A stretch of DNA of 64,000 nucleotides from Pseudidiomarina aquimaris. GTDB taxonomy: Bacteria; Pseudomonadota; Gammaproteobacteria; Enterobacterales; Alteromonadaceae. The stretch lies in assembly GCF_003987395.1 (NCBI RefSeq), contig NZ_PIPT01000001.1, positions 496,001 through 560,000 on the forward strand, in the 5' to 3' direction. The translations under genes were made by a program, and so were the position numbers. The notes below the pieces were generated by a model. That model was not told the origin of the DNA. It was given only the letters and a program-made list of their open reading frames with translations, and did no database searches. Below, one piece after another: positions 9,220-18,212 of the stretch; the stretch's first letter is position 1; each line of letters opens with the position of its first letter.

Positions 9220-9867
9220 CTACGCACGCGTTTTTGCATTCACTTTTTCGATAAAAGTACAGACCCGGTCAATCGCTGTTTGCCAAACTTCACGGCGTTC
9301 CAAGCCGCTGCGCTTGGTCGGCTCAAAGCTGTGATCACCATGAGCCAACCACTGTACTTCAACATTTTTCGGCAAACTGTACGTCGCGACTTCAGCAGGC
9401 TTACCGAAGCCATCACGCTCGCCTTGTAAAATAAGATTATGCGTACATTGGTTTGCTAAGTCATCCACGCGCAATTTGTCGGGCTTACCTAACGGGTGAA
9501 ACGGGTAGCCTAAACCAATGGCAGCCTGCGCTTGCACCTGATCAGCGATCCGGAAGGCCACCCGCGCGCCCATGGACTTCCCCATGACAAACAGCGGCTT
9601 ACTATCATCAAATTGGGCTGCTACCGTCTGCATGCAGTGTTCTAACTGCGCCATTGGATTCGGCGGACGCCTTACGCCAGTGTCCATAAACTTTTGCCAA
9701 TAAGGAAAATTAAAGCGTACAACGTCAATGTCATGCAAAGCCAAGCCCAAGGCAAAATATTGCATGAAGTCACTCTGTAAGCCCGCGCCCGCGCCATGGG
9801 CAAACAAGATCCGCACGTGTCCATCGGGGTTATCGCGATGAACCGCCACCCGTTGTGCATCACTCAT
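9220..9867 (-). CDS. small alpha/beta hydrolase (KANL2-like/dienelactone-hydrolase type)
   Basis: A 215-residue alpha/beta hydrolase. ILFAHGAGAG forms the oxyanion region, the nucleophile serine is in FVMGKSMGARVAF, the acid is probably the Asp of LQGERDGFG, and the histidine is in LAHGDHSFEP. This resembles the small conserved hydrolase family often annotated near rRNA methyltransferases; substrate unknown. The ATG at 9867 overlaps the gcvA stop by 8 bases, which fixes the start and makes it the last gene of the long operon that begins at mmsA. Confidence 0.8.
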   Translation of the reverse strand: MSDAQRVAVHRDNPDGHVRILFAHGAGAGLQSDFMQYFALGLALHDIDVVRFNFPYWQKFMDTGVRRPPNPMAQLEHCMQTVAAQFDDSKPLFVMGKSMGARVAFRIADQVQAQAAIGLGYPFHPLGKPDKLRVDDLANQCTHNLILQGERDGFGKPAEVATYSLPKNVEVQWLAHGDHSFEPTKRSGLERREVWQTAIDRVCTFIEKVNAKTRA

Positions 9868-10759
9868 AGGCGTCCTCTTCCTCTTCGACGACTTGCAACA
9901 GCCAGTTGCGAAAGGTGGCGATTTTACCGATTTCTGACTGAGAGTCACGACAAACCAGATAAAAAGATTTTTCTCGAGGCAACACTTCAGGGAAAAGTTG
10001 AATCAAATGCCCGGCATCGATTTCGGGTTTCACCAGTACGTTATTAGCCAAGGCAATGCCCTGCCCGTGCACTGCGGCTTTGAGTGCCAAGTTAGAATGA
10101 CTGAAAACCGGACCGTTATCGCCTTTATTTTTATCAATTCCCACGAGTTTGAACCAGTCCTTCCACGCGTTACGCGTTTCATCGTGCAACAACGTGTGGT
10201 TCAGCAGATCTTTGGGCTCCCGCAATGGCTTTGTACCATTGAGTAGCAAGGGCGAGCAAACCGGTAATAGATATTCATTATGCAGTTTGTAAGCCTTGAG
10301 CCCGGGCCATTTGCCTGCGCCATAGTAGATTGCAACATCCACGTCGTCCGTTAATGAACCATCAACTTCATCTACTGCGCGGATGCGCACATCGATTTCC
10401 GGATAGGCTTCGCGGAAACGGCTGAGCCTTGGTACGAACCATAAAATGGCAAAGCTTGGGGGTAAACTGATAGTAAGAGAGCCGCGCTCTGAGGCGCTTT
10501 TCAGACGCTCGGTCGCTTGTACCAAGTGGTCAAAAATCTCTTTCAATTCGAGGTAGTAGGTCTGACCTTCGGGGGTCAGCAGTAGCGAACGATTCCGCCG
10601 GATAAAAAGTTTTACCCCCAAAAACTCCTCAAGCGCCTTCACCTGATGGCTCACTGCTGCTTGCGTGACAAAAAGTTCATCTGCAGCGCGGGTAAAACTC
10701 AGATGCCGCGCCGCAGCTTCAAAGGCCTTAAGTGCATTCAGTGGGGGTAATTTTCTCAT
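9860..10759 (-). CDS. gcvA: LysR-family regulator GcvA
   Basis: A 299-residue LysR-type regulator. The N-terminal helix-turn-helix is typical of the GcvA group: PPLNALKAFEAAARHLSFTR then ELFVTQAAVSHQVKALEE. The effector domain follows from about residue 95 (LTISLPPSFAILWFVPRL). In E. coli GcvA activates or represses the glycine cleavage genes depending on glycine and purines, with GcvR as partner. Here it lies 10 bases after the SDR gene of the valine operon, and rlmM is nearby as in E. coli. Its acidic C-terminal tail (VVEEEEDAYE) is unusual. The true target genes are not visible here. Confidence 0.85.
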   Translation of the reverse strand: MRKLPPLNALKAFEAAARHLSFTRAADELFVTQAAVSHQVKALEEFLGVKLFIRRNRSLLLTPEGQTYYLELKEIFDHLVQATERLKSASERGSLTISLPPSFAILWFVPRLSRFREAYPEIDVRIRAVDEVDGSLTDDVDVAIYYGAGKWPGLKAYKLHNEYLLPVCSPLLLNGTKPLREPKDLLNHTLLHDETRNAWKDWFKLVGIDKNKGDNGPVFSHSNLALKAAVHGQGIALANNVLVKPEIDAGHLIQLFPEVLPREKSFYLVCRDSQSEIGKIATFRNWLLQVVEEEEDAYE

Positions 10760-10769
10760 TATTTTCCGG

Positions 10770-11534
10770 TTAGAGTCGGACGCCTCCGTCTATTTCTATC
10801 ACACGACCACTGAAAAAGTCATTTTCAATGATGTAACGCGCACTGTGAGCAATCTCATCAGGTTGCCCCCAACGACGCAACGGCACCATACTCAAGGCAC
10901 GCTCGATCGCTTCAGGTTTCATAGCTGCAGTCATCGGCGTTTCGATAAAGCCAGGCGCAATCGCGCCGCAACGAATACCAAAACGACCCAGCTCGCGGGC
11001 CCACGTCACCGTCATCGCAACCACGCCAGCTTTGGTCGCTGCGTAGTTAGTTTGACCAATGTTACCTGCGCGCGCCACGCTCGAAATATTAATAATAACG
11101 CCGCCGTTACCGGCTTTGGCCATATGTGCCGACGCTTCGCGACCACACAAGAAGCTGCCGGTCAGGTTCACATCCAATACTGATTGGAACTGCTGCAACG
11201 GCATTTTATGTGTGATTTCGCCATCTTTGCATTTGATCAACATACCATCGCGCAAGATACCGGCATTGTTGATCAACACGTTGATGGCACCGAAATCGTC
11301 GGCAATGCTATTAAAAACTGCTTCAACAGCAGCTTCATCGGTGACATTGGCAACATAGCCTTTCACTTGCTTGGCACCTTTCGCCTGACAAACTTGCTCG
11401 GCTTCGCTCAAAGTTTCTTGATTCATATCGATCAAGGCCAACGCTGCGCCCGCAGCGGCAAAGTGTTCAGCCATTGCGCGGCCTAAGCCTTGCGCGCCAC
11501 CCGTAATGACGATTGTGCTATTTGCTACTTCCAT
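10770..11534 (-). CDS. SDR-family 3-hydroxyacyl-CoA dehydrogenase (IvdG-like)
   Basis: A 254-residue short-chain dehydrogenase. TGGAQGLGRAMAEHFAAAGA near residues 11-30 binds the dinucleotide, NNAGI is the structural motif, and the catalytic Ser-Tyr-Lys appear in INISSVARAG and NYAATKAG. In the branched-chain operons of Shewanella an SDR at this position (IvdG) is assigned 2-methyl-3-hydroxybutyryl-CoA dehydrogenation in isoleucine breakdown; that role is inferred by position and family. FabG-type 3-oxoacyl reductase is the alternative. Confidence 0.82.
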   Translation of the reverse strand: MEVANSTIVITGGAQGLGRAMAEHFAAAGAALALIDMNQETLSEAEQVCQAKGAKQVKGYVANVTDEAAVEAVFNSIADDFGAINVLINNAGILRDGMLIKCKDGEITHKMPLQQFQSVLDVNLTGSFLCGREASAHMAKAGNGGVIINISSVARAGNIGQTNYAATKAGVVAMTVTWARELGRFGIRCGAIAPGFIETPMTAAMKPEAIERALSMVPLRRWGQPDEIAHSARYIIENDFFSGRVIEIDGGVRL

Positions 11535-11543
11535 TGCCTGCTC

Positions 11544-12440
11544 CTACTTCTTGGTTTGTGGCGTAACATACTTGAAAATGCTCGAGAAGTCTTCTCGACC
11601 ATGACCCAGTTGCGACCAACTGCGATACAAGTTCAGTGTCAGCGACCCCATCGGCGTGCTTGCGCCACAACGCAGCGCTGCCTGTTGGGCCAAACCTAAG
11701 TCTTTCGCCATCAGGTCGACTAAGAAACCGCCTTGATAATTATTGCTCGATGGCACACCTTCCATAACGTCCGGACACGGATTATAGACTTCTAAGGTCC
11801 AGTTGCGGCCTGAACTTTGCAGCATAATTTCTGACAGGACTTTTGGATCAAGGCCATGGGCAATACCCAATTGAAGTGCTTCTGAAGTGCCAGCCATCAA
11901 CACAGACAGCAGCATATTGTTGCATATCTTGGCTACTTGCCCAGCGCCTGCATCGCCGGCACGGAAGACATTTTTACCCATGGCGTTCAAGACGTCACGA
12001 GCTTTATCAACCGCACTTTCGTCGCCGCCACAGATGAAAGTTAAGGTACCGGCTTTCGCACCACCAACACCGCCGGAAACCGGCGCATCAATGAAACGAA
12101 TACCGTGGCCAGCAAGCTCAGCGCTTAGCTTCCGCGCTGTTTCGGCACTAATGGTACTGCAGTCAATCACTAAGGTGTCTTTGCTTAGCTTGTGCTGCAA
12201 CCCTTGCTCACCTAAGTACACACCTTCGACATGATGATCTGCTGGCAACATCGAGACGACAAAGTCTGCGCCTTCGGTAACTTCAACCAACGCGCTGGCG
12301 GTTGCACAACCTGCTTCACGTGCTTGCGCTAATGCCGCGTCAGATAAGTCAAAAACCGTGACATCATGACCTGCCTTGACCAAATTAGCGGCCATCGGAC
12401 CGCCCATATTGCCAAGACCAATAAAACCTACTTTTGCCAT
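11544..12440 (-). CDS. mmsB: 3-hydroxyisobutyrate dehydrogenase MmsB
   Basis: NAD-dependent oxidation of 3-hydroxyisobutyrate to methylmalonate semialdehyde in valine degradation. The 298-residue protein begins VGFIGLGNMGGPMAANLVKA, the dinucleotide-binding motif and family signature combined. FIDAPVSGGVGGAKAGTLTF is the substrate loop, and the catalytic lysine is in GQVAKICNNMLL near residue 170. It sits between the 3-hydroxyisobutyryl-CoA hydrolase and the SDR, so substrate and product enzymes are co-transcribed. Confidence 0.94.
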   Translation of the reverse strand: MAKVGFIGLGNMGGPMAANLVKAGHDVTVFDLSDAALAQAREAGCATASALVEVTEGADFVVSMLPADHHVEGVYLGEQGLQHKLSKDTLVIDCSTISAETARKLSAELAGHGIRFIDAPVSGGVGGAKAGTLTFICGGDESAVDKARDVLNAMGKNVFRAGDAGAGQVAKICNNMLLSVLMAGTSEALQLGIAHGLDPKVLSEIMLQSSGRNWTLEVYNPCPDVMEGVPSSNNYQGGFLVDLMAKDLGLAQQAALRCGASTPMGSLTLNLYRSWSQLGHGREDFSSIFKYVTPQTKK

Positions 12441-12458
12441 TATGATTCCCCTTTTGCT

Positions 12459-13580
12459 TTAGCTACCAAGGTCAGCTAATGGGTGTTCTTGTTGTTCCCA
12501 AGGCGATGTGAAGAAAGCATCCACCTCTTCTGCGCCAACCTCGCCGACATTGGCATGTTGCCATTGCGGCTGCTTGTCTTTGTCGATTAACAATGCCCGA
12601 ATTCCCTCGGCAAAGTCACCACGCGTGGCACACTTCACTGATAAGGTCAGTTCGAGACGGAAGCAATCGGCCAATTGCAGGTCTTTGCCAAAATGCAACT
12701 GGTTCCAAACAATGTGTGCTGTCATCGGGCAGCCATGAGCAAGGGTTTTCGCCGCACGGCTCAACCATTTGTCATCGTTTTCAATAGTGGTAATCGCATC
12801 GACGACCGCTTCAATATCAGCACCAGAGGTCAACTTCTTGATTAAATCGTGATGCGGTTCAACCTGTGCTGCCGGACGTAATTTACTGTCCTGTTCACCC
12901 ACTTGGCTAAGTACATCAGTGACCTTTTGCTGATTCAAACTTTGCGTTTCGCCCCACTGAATCGCCGCAAGAGCATCTAACACTTGGTCTTTATGCTCCC
13001 GACCAACAAAATGATCGGCTAACTTCAAAAACAAAGCATCGCTGGCATTCATATGCGCGCCGGTTAAGCCAAGGAACAAACCACAGCCTTCGGGCATGGT
13101 ATTCAGAAAGTGCGTCGCGCCAACATCAGGATACAAACCGATCGTAATTTCTGGCATCGCCAGCAATGAGGTTTCCGTCACAACCCGGTGGCTCGCACCG
13201 TTCATGAGCCCCATGCCACCGCCCATTACAATACCGTCTGCCCATACGATGAAAGGCTTTGGGAAACTATGAATAGTGTAATCGAGACGGTATTCCTGAC
13301 CGAAAAAGTCAGCGACTTCGTCAACCAACTCACCTGGCTGTTCCTTCATTGCTTTGTACATGGCAACGATATCGCCACCGGCACAAAAAGCTTTTTCGCC
13401 AGCACCTTCGAGCCAAACGCAAGCGATATCGTCATCCCCCGCCCAAGCGTCCAACTGCGGTTGCAGCAGTTGGATCATATCGAGACTCAAGGCGTTCAGT
13501 GACTTCTCTGAGTTCAGTCGGGCGATACCGATGCGTTTTCCGCAATCGGTTGCACGTTCTTCAAATTGCACTACGCTCAT
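12459..13580 (-). CDS. 3-hydroxyisobutyryl-CoA hydrolase
   Basis: A 373-residue crotonase-superfamily enzyme of the size typical for 3-hydroxyisobutyryl-CoA hydrolase (enoyl-CoA hydratases are about 260). GEKAFCAGGDIVAMYKAMKE and FIVWADGIVMGGGMGL form the CoA oxyanion region; LLAMPEITIGLYPDVGATHF carries the catalytic glutamate and aspartate. It releases free 3-hydroxyisobutyrate, the substrate of the next gene's product, MmsB. The operon has no separate hydratase to make its substrate from methacrylyl-CoA. Confidence 0.9.
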   Translation of the reverse strand: MSVVQFEERATDCGKRIGIARLNSEKSLNALSLDMIQLLQPQLDAWAGDDDIACVWLEGAGEKAFCAGGDIVAMYKAMKEQPGELVDEVADFFGQEYRLDYTIHSFPKPFIVWADGIVMGGGMGLMNGASHRVVTETSLLAMPEITIGLYPDVGATHFLNTMPEGCGLFLGLTGAHMNASDALFLKLADHFVGREHKDQVLDALAAIQWGETQSLNQQKVTDVLSQVGEQDSKLRPAAQVEPHHDLIKKLTSGADIEAVVDAITTIENDDKWLSRAAKTLAHGCPMTAHIVWNQLHFGKDLQLADCFRLELTLSVKCATRGDFAEGIRALLIDKDKQPQWQHANVGEVGAEEVDAFFTSPWEQQEHPLADLGS

Positions 13581-13606
13581 GCGTACTCCTTCGCTAGTTG
13601 ACTTGC

Positions 13607-14764
13607 TTATAAAATGGCGCGGTCGATGTCAGCTAATAAGCGACGACCAATGATAACCCGCATAATTTCGTTGGTGCCTTCCAAAATCTGATGCACACGT
13701 ACATCACGCACATGACGCTCGAGCGGGTACTCTTTGATATAACCGTAACCGCCATGAATTTGCAGTGCTTCGTTACACACTTGGAAACCAACGTCGGTGG
13801 CAAAACGCTTCGCCATCGCACAGTAGGTGGTTTTATCCGCGTCGTTGTTATCGACTTTAAAGGCTGCTAAACGAACCATTTGGCGCGCCGCAACGAGTTC
13901 GGTGGCCATATCGGCAAGCTTAAACTCCAACGCTTGGAATTGACCGATGGCCTTGCCAAATTGAGTACGCTCTAACATGTAGTTACGCGCAGTCTCCAGT
14001 GCCGCCTGCGCGGTACCGACTGAACAGACAGCAATATTAATACGTCCGCCGTCGAGGCCCATCATGGCGAATTTAAAGCCTTCGCCTTCTTCACCAAGTA
14101 GGTTTGCCGCTGGAATACGAACATCTTCAAAGGTAACCAAGCGCGTCGGTTGTGCGTTCCAACCCATCTTCGCTTCTTTCTTACCGTAGCTAATGCCCGC
14201 TGCGTCAGCTGGGACAACAAAGGCAGAAATACCTTTCGGTCCAGCTTCGCCGGTGCGTGCCATAACCACTAAGACATCAGTGCTACCGGCACCTGAAATA
14301 AACATTTTTGAGCCGTTCAAAACGTACTCATCACCGTCTTTTTTCGCCGTGGTGCGCAAACTGGCCGCATCTGAACCTGAACCAGGCTCAGTTAAGCAGT
14401 ACGAACCAAGTTTTTCGCCAGTGACCAGTTCCGGAACCCACTGTTCAATGACTTCTGGCTTAGCAAACGAGCCGATCATCCAGCTCACCATGTTGTGAAT
14501 GGTCATCATTGCCGTGGTGGCGGTACAGCCCATCGCTAACTGTTCAAAAATAAGCGCGGAATCAAGACGGCTCATACCAAAACCGCCCGCTTCTTCTGGG
14601 GTATACATGCCCATAAAGCCCATTTCACCCGCTTTTTTGAACACTTCTAGCGGGAAATGTGAGGTTTCATCCCACTCAGCTGCGAAAGGAGCTAATTCTT
14701 TTTCCGCAAATGCCTTGGCGGTATCGACAAACGCTTGTTGGTCGTCAGTTAAATTAAAATCCAT
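13607..14764 (-). CDS. acyl-CoA dehydrogenase, probable isobutyryl-/2-methylbutyryl-CoA dehydrogenase
   Basis: A 385-residue flavoprotein that oxidises short branched acyl-CoA to the enoyl-CoA and passes electrons to ETF. YCLTEPGSGSDAASLRTTAK (residues about 120-140) is the FAD/substrate signature; QIHGGYGYIKEYPLERHVRD and VHQILEGTNEIMR hold the second signature and the catalytic glutamate. Position between mmsA and the hydrolase supports isobutyryl-CoA (valine) and possibly 2-methylbutyryl-CoA (isoleucine) as substrates; the exact preference cannot be read. Shares its electron acceptor with ETF-QO at 30.7 kb. Confidence 0.9.
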   Translation of the reverse strand: MDFNLTDDQQAFVDTAKAFAEKELAPFAAEWDETSHFPLEVFKKAGEMGFMGMYTPEEAGGFGMSRLDSALIFEQLAMGCTATTAMMTIHNMVSWMIGSFAKPEVIEQWVPELVTGEKLGSYCLTEPGSGSDAASLRTTAKKDGDEYVLNGSKMFISGAGSTDVLVVMARTGEAGPKGISAFVVPADAAGISYGKKEAKMGWNAQPTRLVTFEDVRIPAANLLGEEGEGFKFAMMGLDGGRINIAVCSVGTAQAALETARNYMLERTQFGKAIGQFQALEFKLADMATELVAARQMVRLAAFKVDNNDADKTTYCAMAKRFATDVGFQVCNEALQIHGGYGYIKEYPLERHVRDVRVHQILEGTNEIMRVIIGRRLLADIDRAIL

Positions 14765-14774
14765 GCCTCACCTC

Positions 14775-16274
14775 TTACTTCAAGTGGATGGTCATATTAG
14801 GGCCGCTGGCATCGGCGATATCGCTCTCGAACCAACGTGCTGTAATGGTTTTAGTTTCGCTGTAGAAGCGCACTGCTTGTTTACCATAGGCATGCAGGTC
14901 GCCGAAGAACGAGCCTTTCCAACCAGTGAATGAGAAGAATGGTAGTGGCACCGGAATTGGAATGTTGATACCAACTTGGCCCACTTCGACTTCGTGCTGA
15001 TATTTACGTCCAGCTGCGCCACTAGCAGTAAAAATTGAGGTACCGTTGCCGTATGGGTTGGCATTGACCAACTCAATAGCCTCTTCAAGCGTATCTGTGC
15101 TGGTCGCGCACAACACCGGCCCAAAGATCTCATTTTTATAGATTTCCATGTCGGTGGTGACGTCACTGAACATGGTTGGGCCGACCCAGTTGCCGTTCGG
15201 GAAACCATCAACCTGACAATCACGACCATCAACGAGCAGGCTCGCGCCTTCAGCTTGACCTTGCTTGATATAGTTTTCGACGCGCTGCTTCGCTTGTGGG
15301 CTGATCAACGGACCGTATGCGGCCTCTTTATCATTCCACGCGCCTGGGCGCACTTTCTTGAGTTCTTCCGCTACTTCAGGGATCCAGTCTTTTGCAGCAC
15401 CAACGAATACGGCAACTGAAATCGCCATACAACGCTGACCGGCTGCACCGACAGAAGCGCCGACCAAATTGCTAATCACTTGGCTCTTGTTGGCATCAGG
15501 CATGATGACACAGTGGTTTTTCGCGCCAGCAAAGGCTTGTACGCGCTTCATGTTTTCCGTACCACGGCGATAGATATACTGACCTACTGGCACTGATCCA
15601 ACAAATGAAATCGCCCGAATCGCTGGCTCATCAAGAATAAAATCAACCTGATCTTTAGCGCCATGAATCACCTGCAAGACGCCTTTTGGTGCGCCTGCTT
15701 GTTCGAACAACTCAACCAAACGGGTCGGCGTCAGCGGATCTTGCTCAGATGGCTTCAAGATGAAGGTGTTACCGCAAGCAATCGCAAGTGGGAACATCCA
15801 TAGTGGAATCATCGCTGGGAAGTTAAACGGGGTGATACCTGCACACACACCAAGCGGCTGCGTGTAGCTGTAGGTATCGATACCGCGAGCAACGTTTTCA
15901 ACGGTTTCGCCCATCACCAACGACGGAATGTTCGCCGCGTGCTCAACCACCTCGATACCACGCCAAACATCGCCCTTGGCGTCGTCAAAAGTCTTGCCGG
16001 TTTCACTGGCGAGGATTTCAGCGATCTCGTCGTGATGCTCTTTCAGCAAAGCTTGATAGCGCATCATCACGCGCGCACGCTCGGACACCGGCGTCTCTTT
16101 CCAAGTCAGGAAAGCCTTCTTCGCACTCGCAACCGCAGCCGCCATTTCTTCGGTCGTTGCACAAGGTGCTTTAGCAATAACTTCTTGGGTTGCTGGATTA
16201 GTGACATCAATCCATTTGTCAGTTTTCGATTGCACGAATTCGCCATCGATATAAAGGGGGACCTGTTGCGTCAT
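14775..16274 (-). CDS. mmsA: CoA-acylating methylmalonate-semialdehyde dehydrogenase MmsA
   Basis: Converts methylmalonate semialdehyde to propionyl-CoA with NAD+ and CoA, the last valine-specific step. The 499-residue protein is an aldehyde dehydrogenase with [20 protein letters not shown], the CoA-dependent group's pattern, and the catalytic cysteine in [18 protein letters not shown] near residue 285. The ATG at 16274 is preferred over the upstream one at 16319 since [20 protein letters not shown] is the conserved beginning and an AGGTTATT site precedes it. It is the first gene of the minus-strand operon and is divergent from an AraC-family regulator. Confidence 0.94.
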   Translation of the reverse strand: MTQQVPLYIDGEFVQSKTDKWIDVTNPATQEVIAKAPCATTEEMAAAVASAKKAFLTWKETPVSERARVMMRYQALLKEHHDEIAEILASETGKTFDDAKGDVWRGIEVVEHAANIPSLVMGETVENVARGIDTYSYTQPLGVCAGITPFNFPAMIPLWMFPLAIACGNTFILKPSEQDPLTPTRLVELFEQAGAPKGVLQVIHGAKDQVDFILDEPAIRAISFVGSVPVGQYIYRRGTENMKRVQAFAGAKNHCVIMPDANKSQVISNLVGASVGAAGQRCMAISVAVFVGAAKDWIPEVAEELKKVRPGAWNDKEAAYGPLISPQAKQRVENYIKQGQAEGASLLVDGRDCQVDGFPNGNWVGPTMFSDVTTDMEIYKNEIFGPVLCATSTDTLEEAIELVNANPYGNGTSIFTASGAAGRKYQHEVEVGQVGINIPIPVPLPFFSFTGWKGSFFGDLHAYGKQAVRFYSETKTITARWFESDIADASGPNMTIHLK

Positions 16275-16302
16275 GGAAATAACCTCATGTTCTGTTTTTA
16301 AT

Positions 16303-16329
16303 GACCCGTATTTAAGCACTGAACGGGTC
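16303..16329. promoter_or_regulatory. inverted repeat in the mmsA / AraC-regulator gap
   Basis: GACCCGT (16303-16309) and ACGGGTC (16323-16329) are perfect 7-base complements 13 bases apart, in the 138-base gap between two divergent genes. No T-run follows, so a terminator is unlikely. Position 29 bases upstream of mmsA suggests an operator or leader hairpin for the catabolic operon. The protein that binds it is not known. Confidence 0.4.
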
Positions 16330-16361
16330 GCTTTAACATTGACGATTTTGCCCCTATAATG

Positions 16362-16380
16362 GACAAAATTGTTATTTGTC
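16362..16380. promoter_or_regulatory. second inverted repeat and -10-like element in the same gap
   Basis: GACAAA (16362-16367) and TTTGTC (16375-16380) are complementary across 7 bases, directly after a perfect TATAAT at 16355-16360. No good -35 lies 16-18 bases upstream (TTTAAC at 16332-16337 is a weak fit), which would suit an activator-dependent promoter for the AraC-type gene at 16413. Regulatory role is inferred from position only. Confidence 0.35.
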
Positions 16381-16412
16381 GTGTTTTTAACCTAATCGTG
16401 GGCCTAAAGCTT

Positions 16413-17348
16413 ATGAGCCAACCTTCAGCGTGGCCTTTACCCTCGGGAAGTTCGCGGGTGGTCATGCCCCTTGAACTCATCGAGTTGCTAGCGCAACACC
16501 CGCTTACTCGGCATCTTTACCCGCTCGCTTATGGCCATTATCTTGCTGCCCAGGGGCATCAAGTCGAGCGCCAGCACCATACCGATCATTTGCTGATTTT
16601 TTGCCATCAAGGGCGCGGACATTACCGCATTTTGACGCCTCAAGGTCCTGTTACAGGCACGCTTGAAGCGGGTCAATTATTACTCTTACCCGCCGGTTTT
16701 CCGCATAGTTATCAGGCCAGTGCTACCGATCCTTGGAGCATTTATTGGGCGCACTACAGCGGCAGTTCAGCGGCAAGCAGCATGGACTTCCTTGGTCTTT
16801 CGGCGAGCACCGAAGCCCCCCGTTTTGTACTTACGTTGCAGGCCTGGCAAAGTCTTTTGCCAATTGTCACCACGCTGCTTAATTTACAGCATCAACGCTG
16901 GCAACGACATAATGCCGTGATAGCCGCTACCCTTCTGCAACAACTCCTCGCGCAGTTACCGCAACTCGCGGAACAAGCGCAGCAGCATCATGGTTTTGAC
17001 CTACTTGCGCTCGAACGGTTCATGCAAGACAATAGCCACCGCGACCTTGATTTGCAGGACCTTGCTGCCGTCGCCGGCTTATCGCGCTACCATTTCGCAA
17101 AAAAATTTAAAACTGTTACAGGCACTTCGCCGATGCGCTACTTCAATGAACTTAAAATCAAACTCGCCTGTCGGCAGTTAGACACCAGTACCGCAACCGT
17201 GCGAGCTATTGCGCAAAACCTTGGCTTCGATGACCCGTATTACTTTTCGCGCCTATTCAAAAAAGTCATGGGCGTCGCCCCGAGTGACTATCGCGATAGT
17301 CATCAACCACATTCCCCTCATTCGCAACTTCATCAGTCGCAACCTTAG
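16413..17348 (+). CDS. AraC-family transcriptional regulator (MmsR-like)
   Basis: A 311-residue regulator with an N-terminal cupin-type sensor domain (HTDHLLIFCHQGRGHYRI, LEAGQLLLLPAGFPHSYQAS) and a C-terminal AraC DNA-binding domain with two helix-turn-helix units: LAAVAGLSRYHFAKKFKTVT and AIAQNLGFDDPYYFSRLFKK, ending GVAPSDYR. Divergent from mmsA, the arrangement of MmsR, the AraC-type activator of mmsAB in Pseudomonas aeruginosa; valine-pathway control is therefore a reasonable inference. I choose the ATG at 16413; an upstream ATG at 16359 overlaps the -10-like element. Confidence 0.82.
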   Translation: MSQPSAWPLPSGSSRVVMPLELIELLAQHPLTRHLYPLAYGHYLAAQGHQVERQHHTDHLLIFCHQGRGHYRILTPQGPVTGTLEAGQLLLLPAGFPHSYQASATDPWSIYWAHYSGSSAASSMDFLGLSASTEAPRFVLTLQAWQSLLPIVTTLLNLQHQRWQRHNAVIAATLLQQLLAQLPQLAEQAQQHHGFDLLALERFMQDNSHRDLDLQDLAAVAGLSRYHFAKKFKTVTGTSPMRYFNELKIKLACRQLDTSTATVRAIAQNLGFDDPYYFSRLFKKVMGVAPSDYRDSHQPHSPHSQLHQSQP

Positions 17349-17360
17349 GAGCAGCTAGCC

Positions 17361-18212
17361 ATGTGGATACTTTGGGCCGTCACTTTACTCTGGGCCGCCA
17401 GTTTTTCTCTCATCGGCGAGTTTTTAGCCGGCAATGTTGACGGTTATATCGCTGTATTTATCCGAATGGCCTTAGCACTATTGCTGTTTCTACCCTTGTG
17501 GCGCCCACGCCGTTTGCCAGTCACCAAACAAGCGTCGCTTGCCGCTATTGGTGCCGTACAAATTGGCGTCATGTATTTATTGCTGTACCACGCGTTCTTG
17601 TATCTGAGCGTCGCCGAAGTGTTGCTATTCACGATTTTCACACCGCTGTACGTAACCCTTATCGACGATGTCCTGTTTCAACGTAAACACTTACCCTTAC
17701 GTTGGTGGCTCGCCGCCGGATTAGCCGTACTCGGTGCTGCGGTGATCCGCTTCAACACACTAAGCGACGACTATCTTATTGGCTTTCTCCTTATTCAAGG
17801 AGCGAACCTGTGCTTTGCCGCTGGGCAGGTCTGCTACAAGCGCTTACCGCTTGGCAACGCACGCAATCAGATGCATGTTTTCGCCCTATTTTTCATCGGC
17901 GCCACCATCGTTACCGGCGCCGCAATGCTCAGCTTCGCCAACTTCGATTTGCAACCCAGCACGCCACTGCAATGGACAATTCTGCTCTGGCTCGGCCTGG
18001 TCGCGTCAGGTGTTGGCTACCTTGCTTGGAACCTTGGTGCCAAACGAGTTAATACCGCACAACTCGCGACCATGAACAACATGCTGATCCCCGCCGGGCT
18101 ACTGGTCAACTTCGCTTTCTGGGGGCAAGACGTCAATTGGCTGCGCCTTGTACTCGGAGCCGCTATCCTAGCCGGCTCCGTCTATCTCGCCTCGCGTCGG
18201 CCAGCGACTTAA
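17361..18212 (+). CDS. DMT-superfamily (EamA) transporter
   Basis: A 283-residue inner-membrane protein with about ten hydrophobic segments arranged as two EamA repeats (first around LLWAASFSLIGEFLAGNVDG, second around LCFAAGQVCYKRL). This carbohydrate/metabolite transporter group includes amino-acid and metabolite exporters; the substrate cannot be told. It begins 12 bases after the AraC-type gene with AGGAG upstream, so they probably share a transcript. The 3' end overlaps the convergent thiolase by four bases. Confidence 0.85.
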   Translation: MWILWAVTLLWAASFSLIGEFLAGNVDGYIAVFIRMALALLLFLPLWRPRRLPVTKQASLAAIGAVQIGVMYLLLYHAFLYLSVAEVLLFTIFTPLYVTLIDDVLFQRKHLPLRWWLAAGLAVLGAAVIRFNTLSDDYLIGFLLIQGANLCFAAGQVCYKRLPLGNARNQMHVFALFFIGATIVTGAAMLSFANFDLQPSTPLQWTILLWLGLVASGVGYLAWNLGAKRVNTAQLATMNNMLIPAGLLVNFAFWGQDVNWLRLVLGAAILAGSVYLASRRPAT

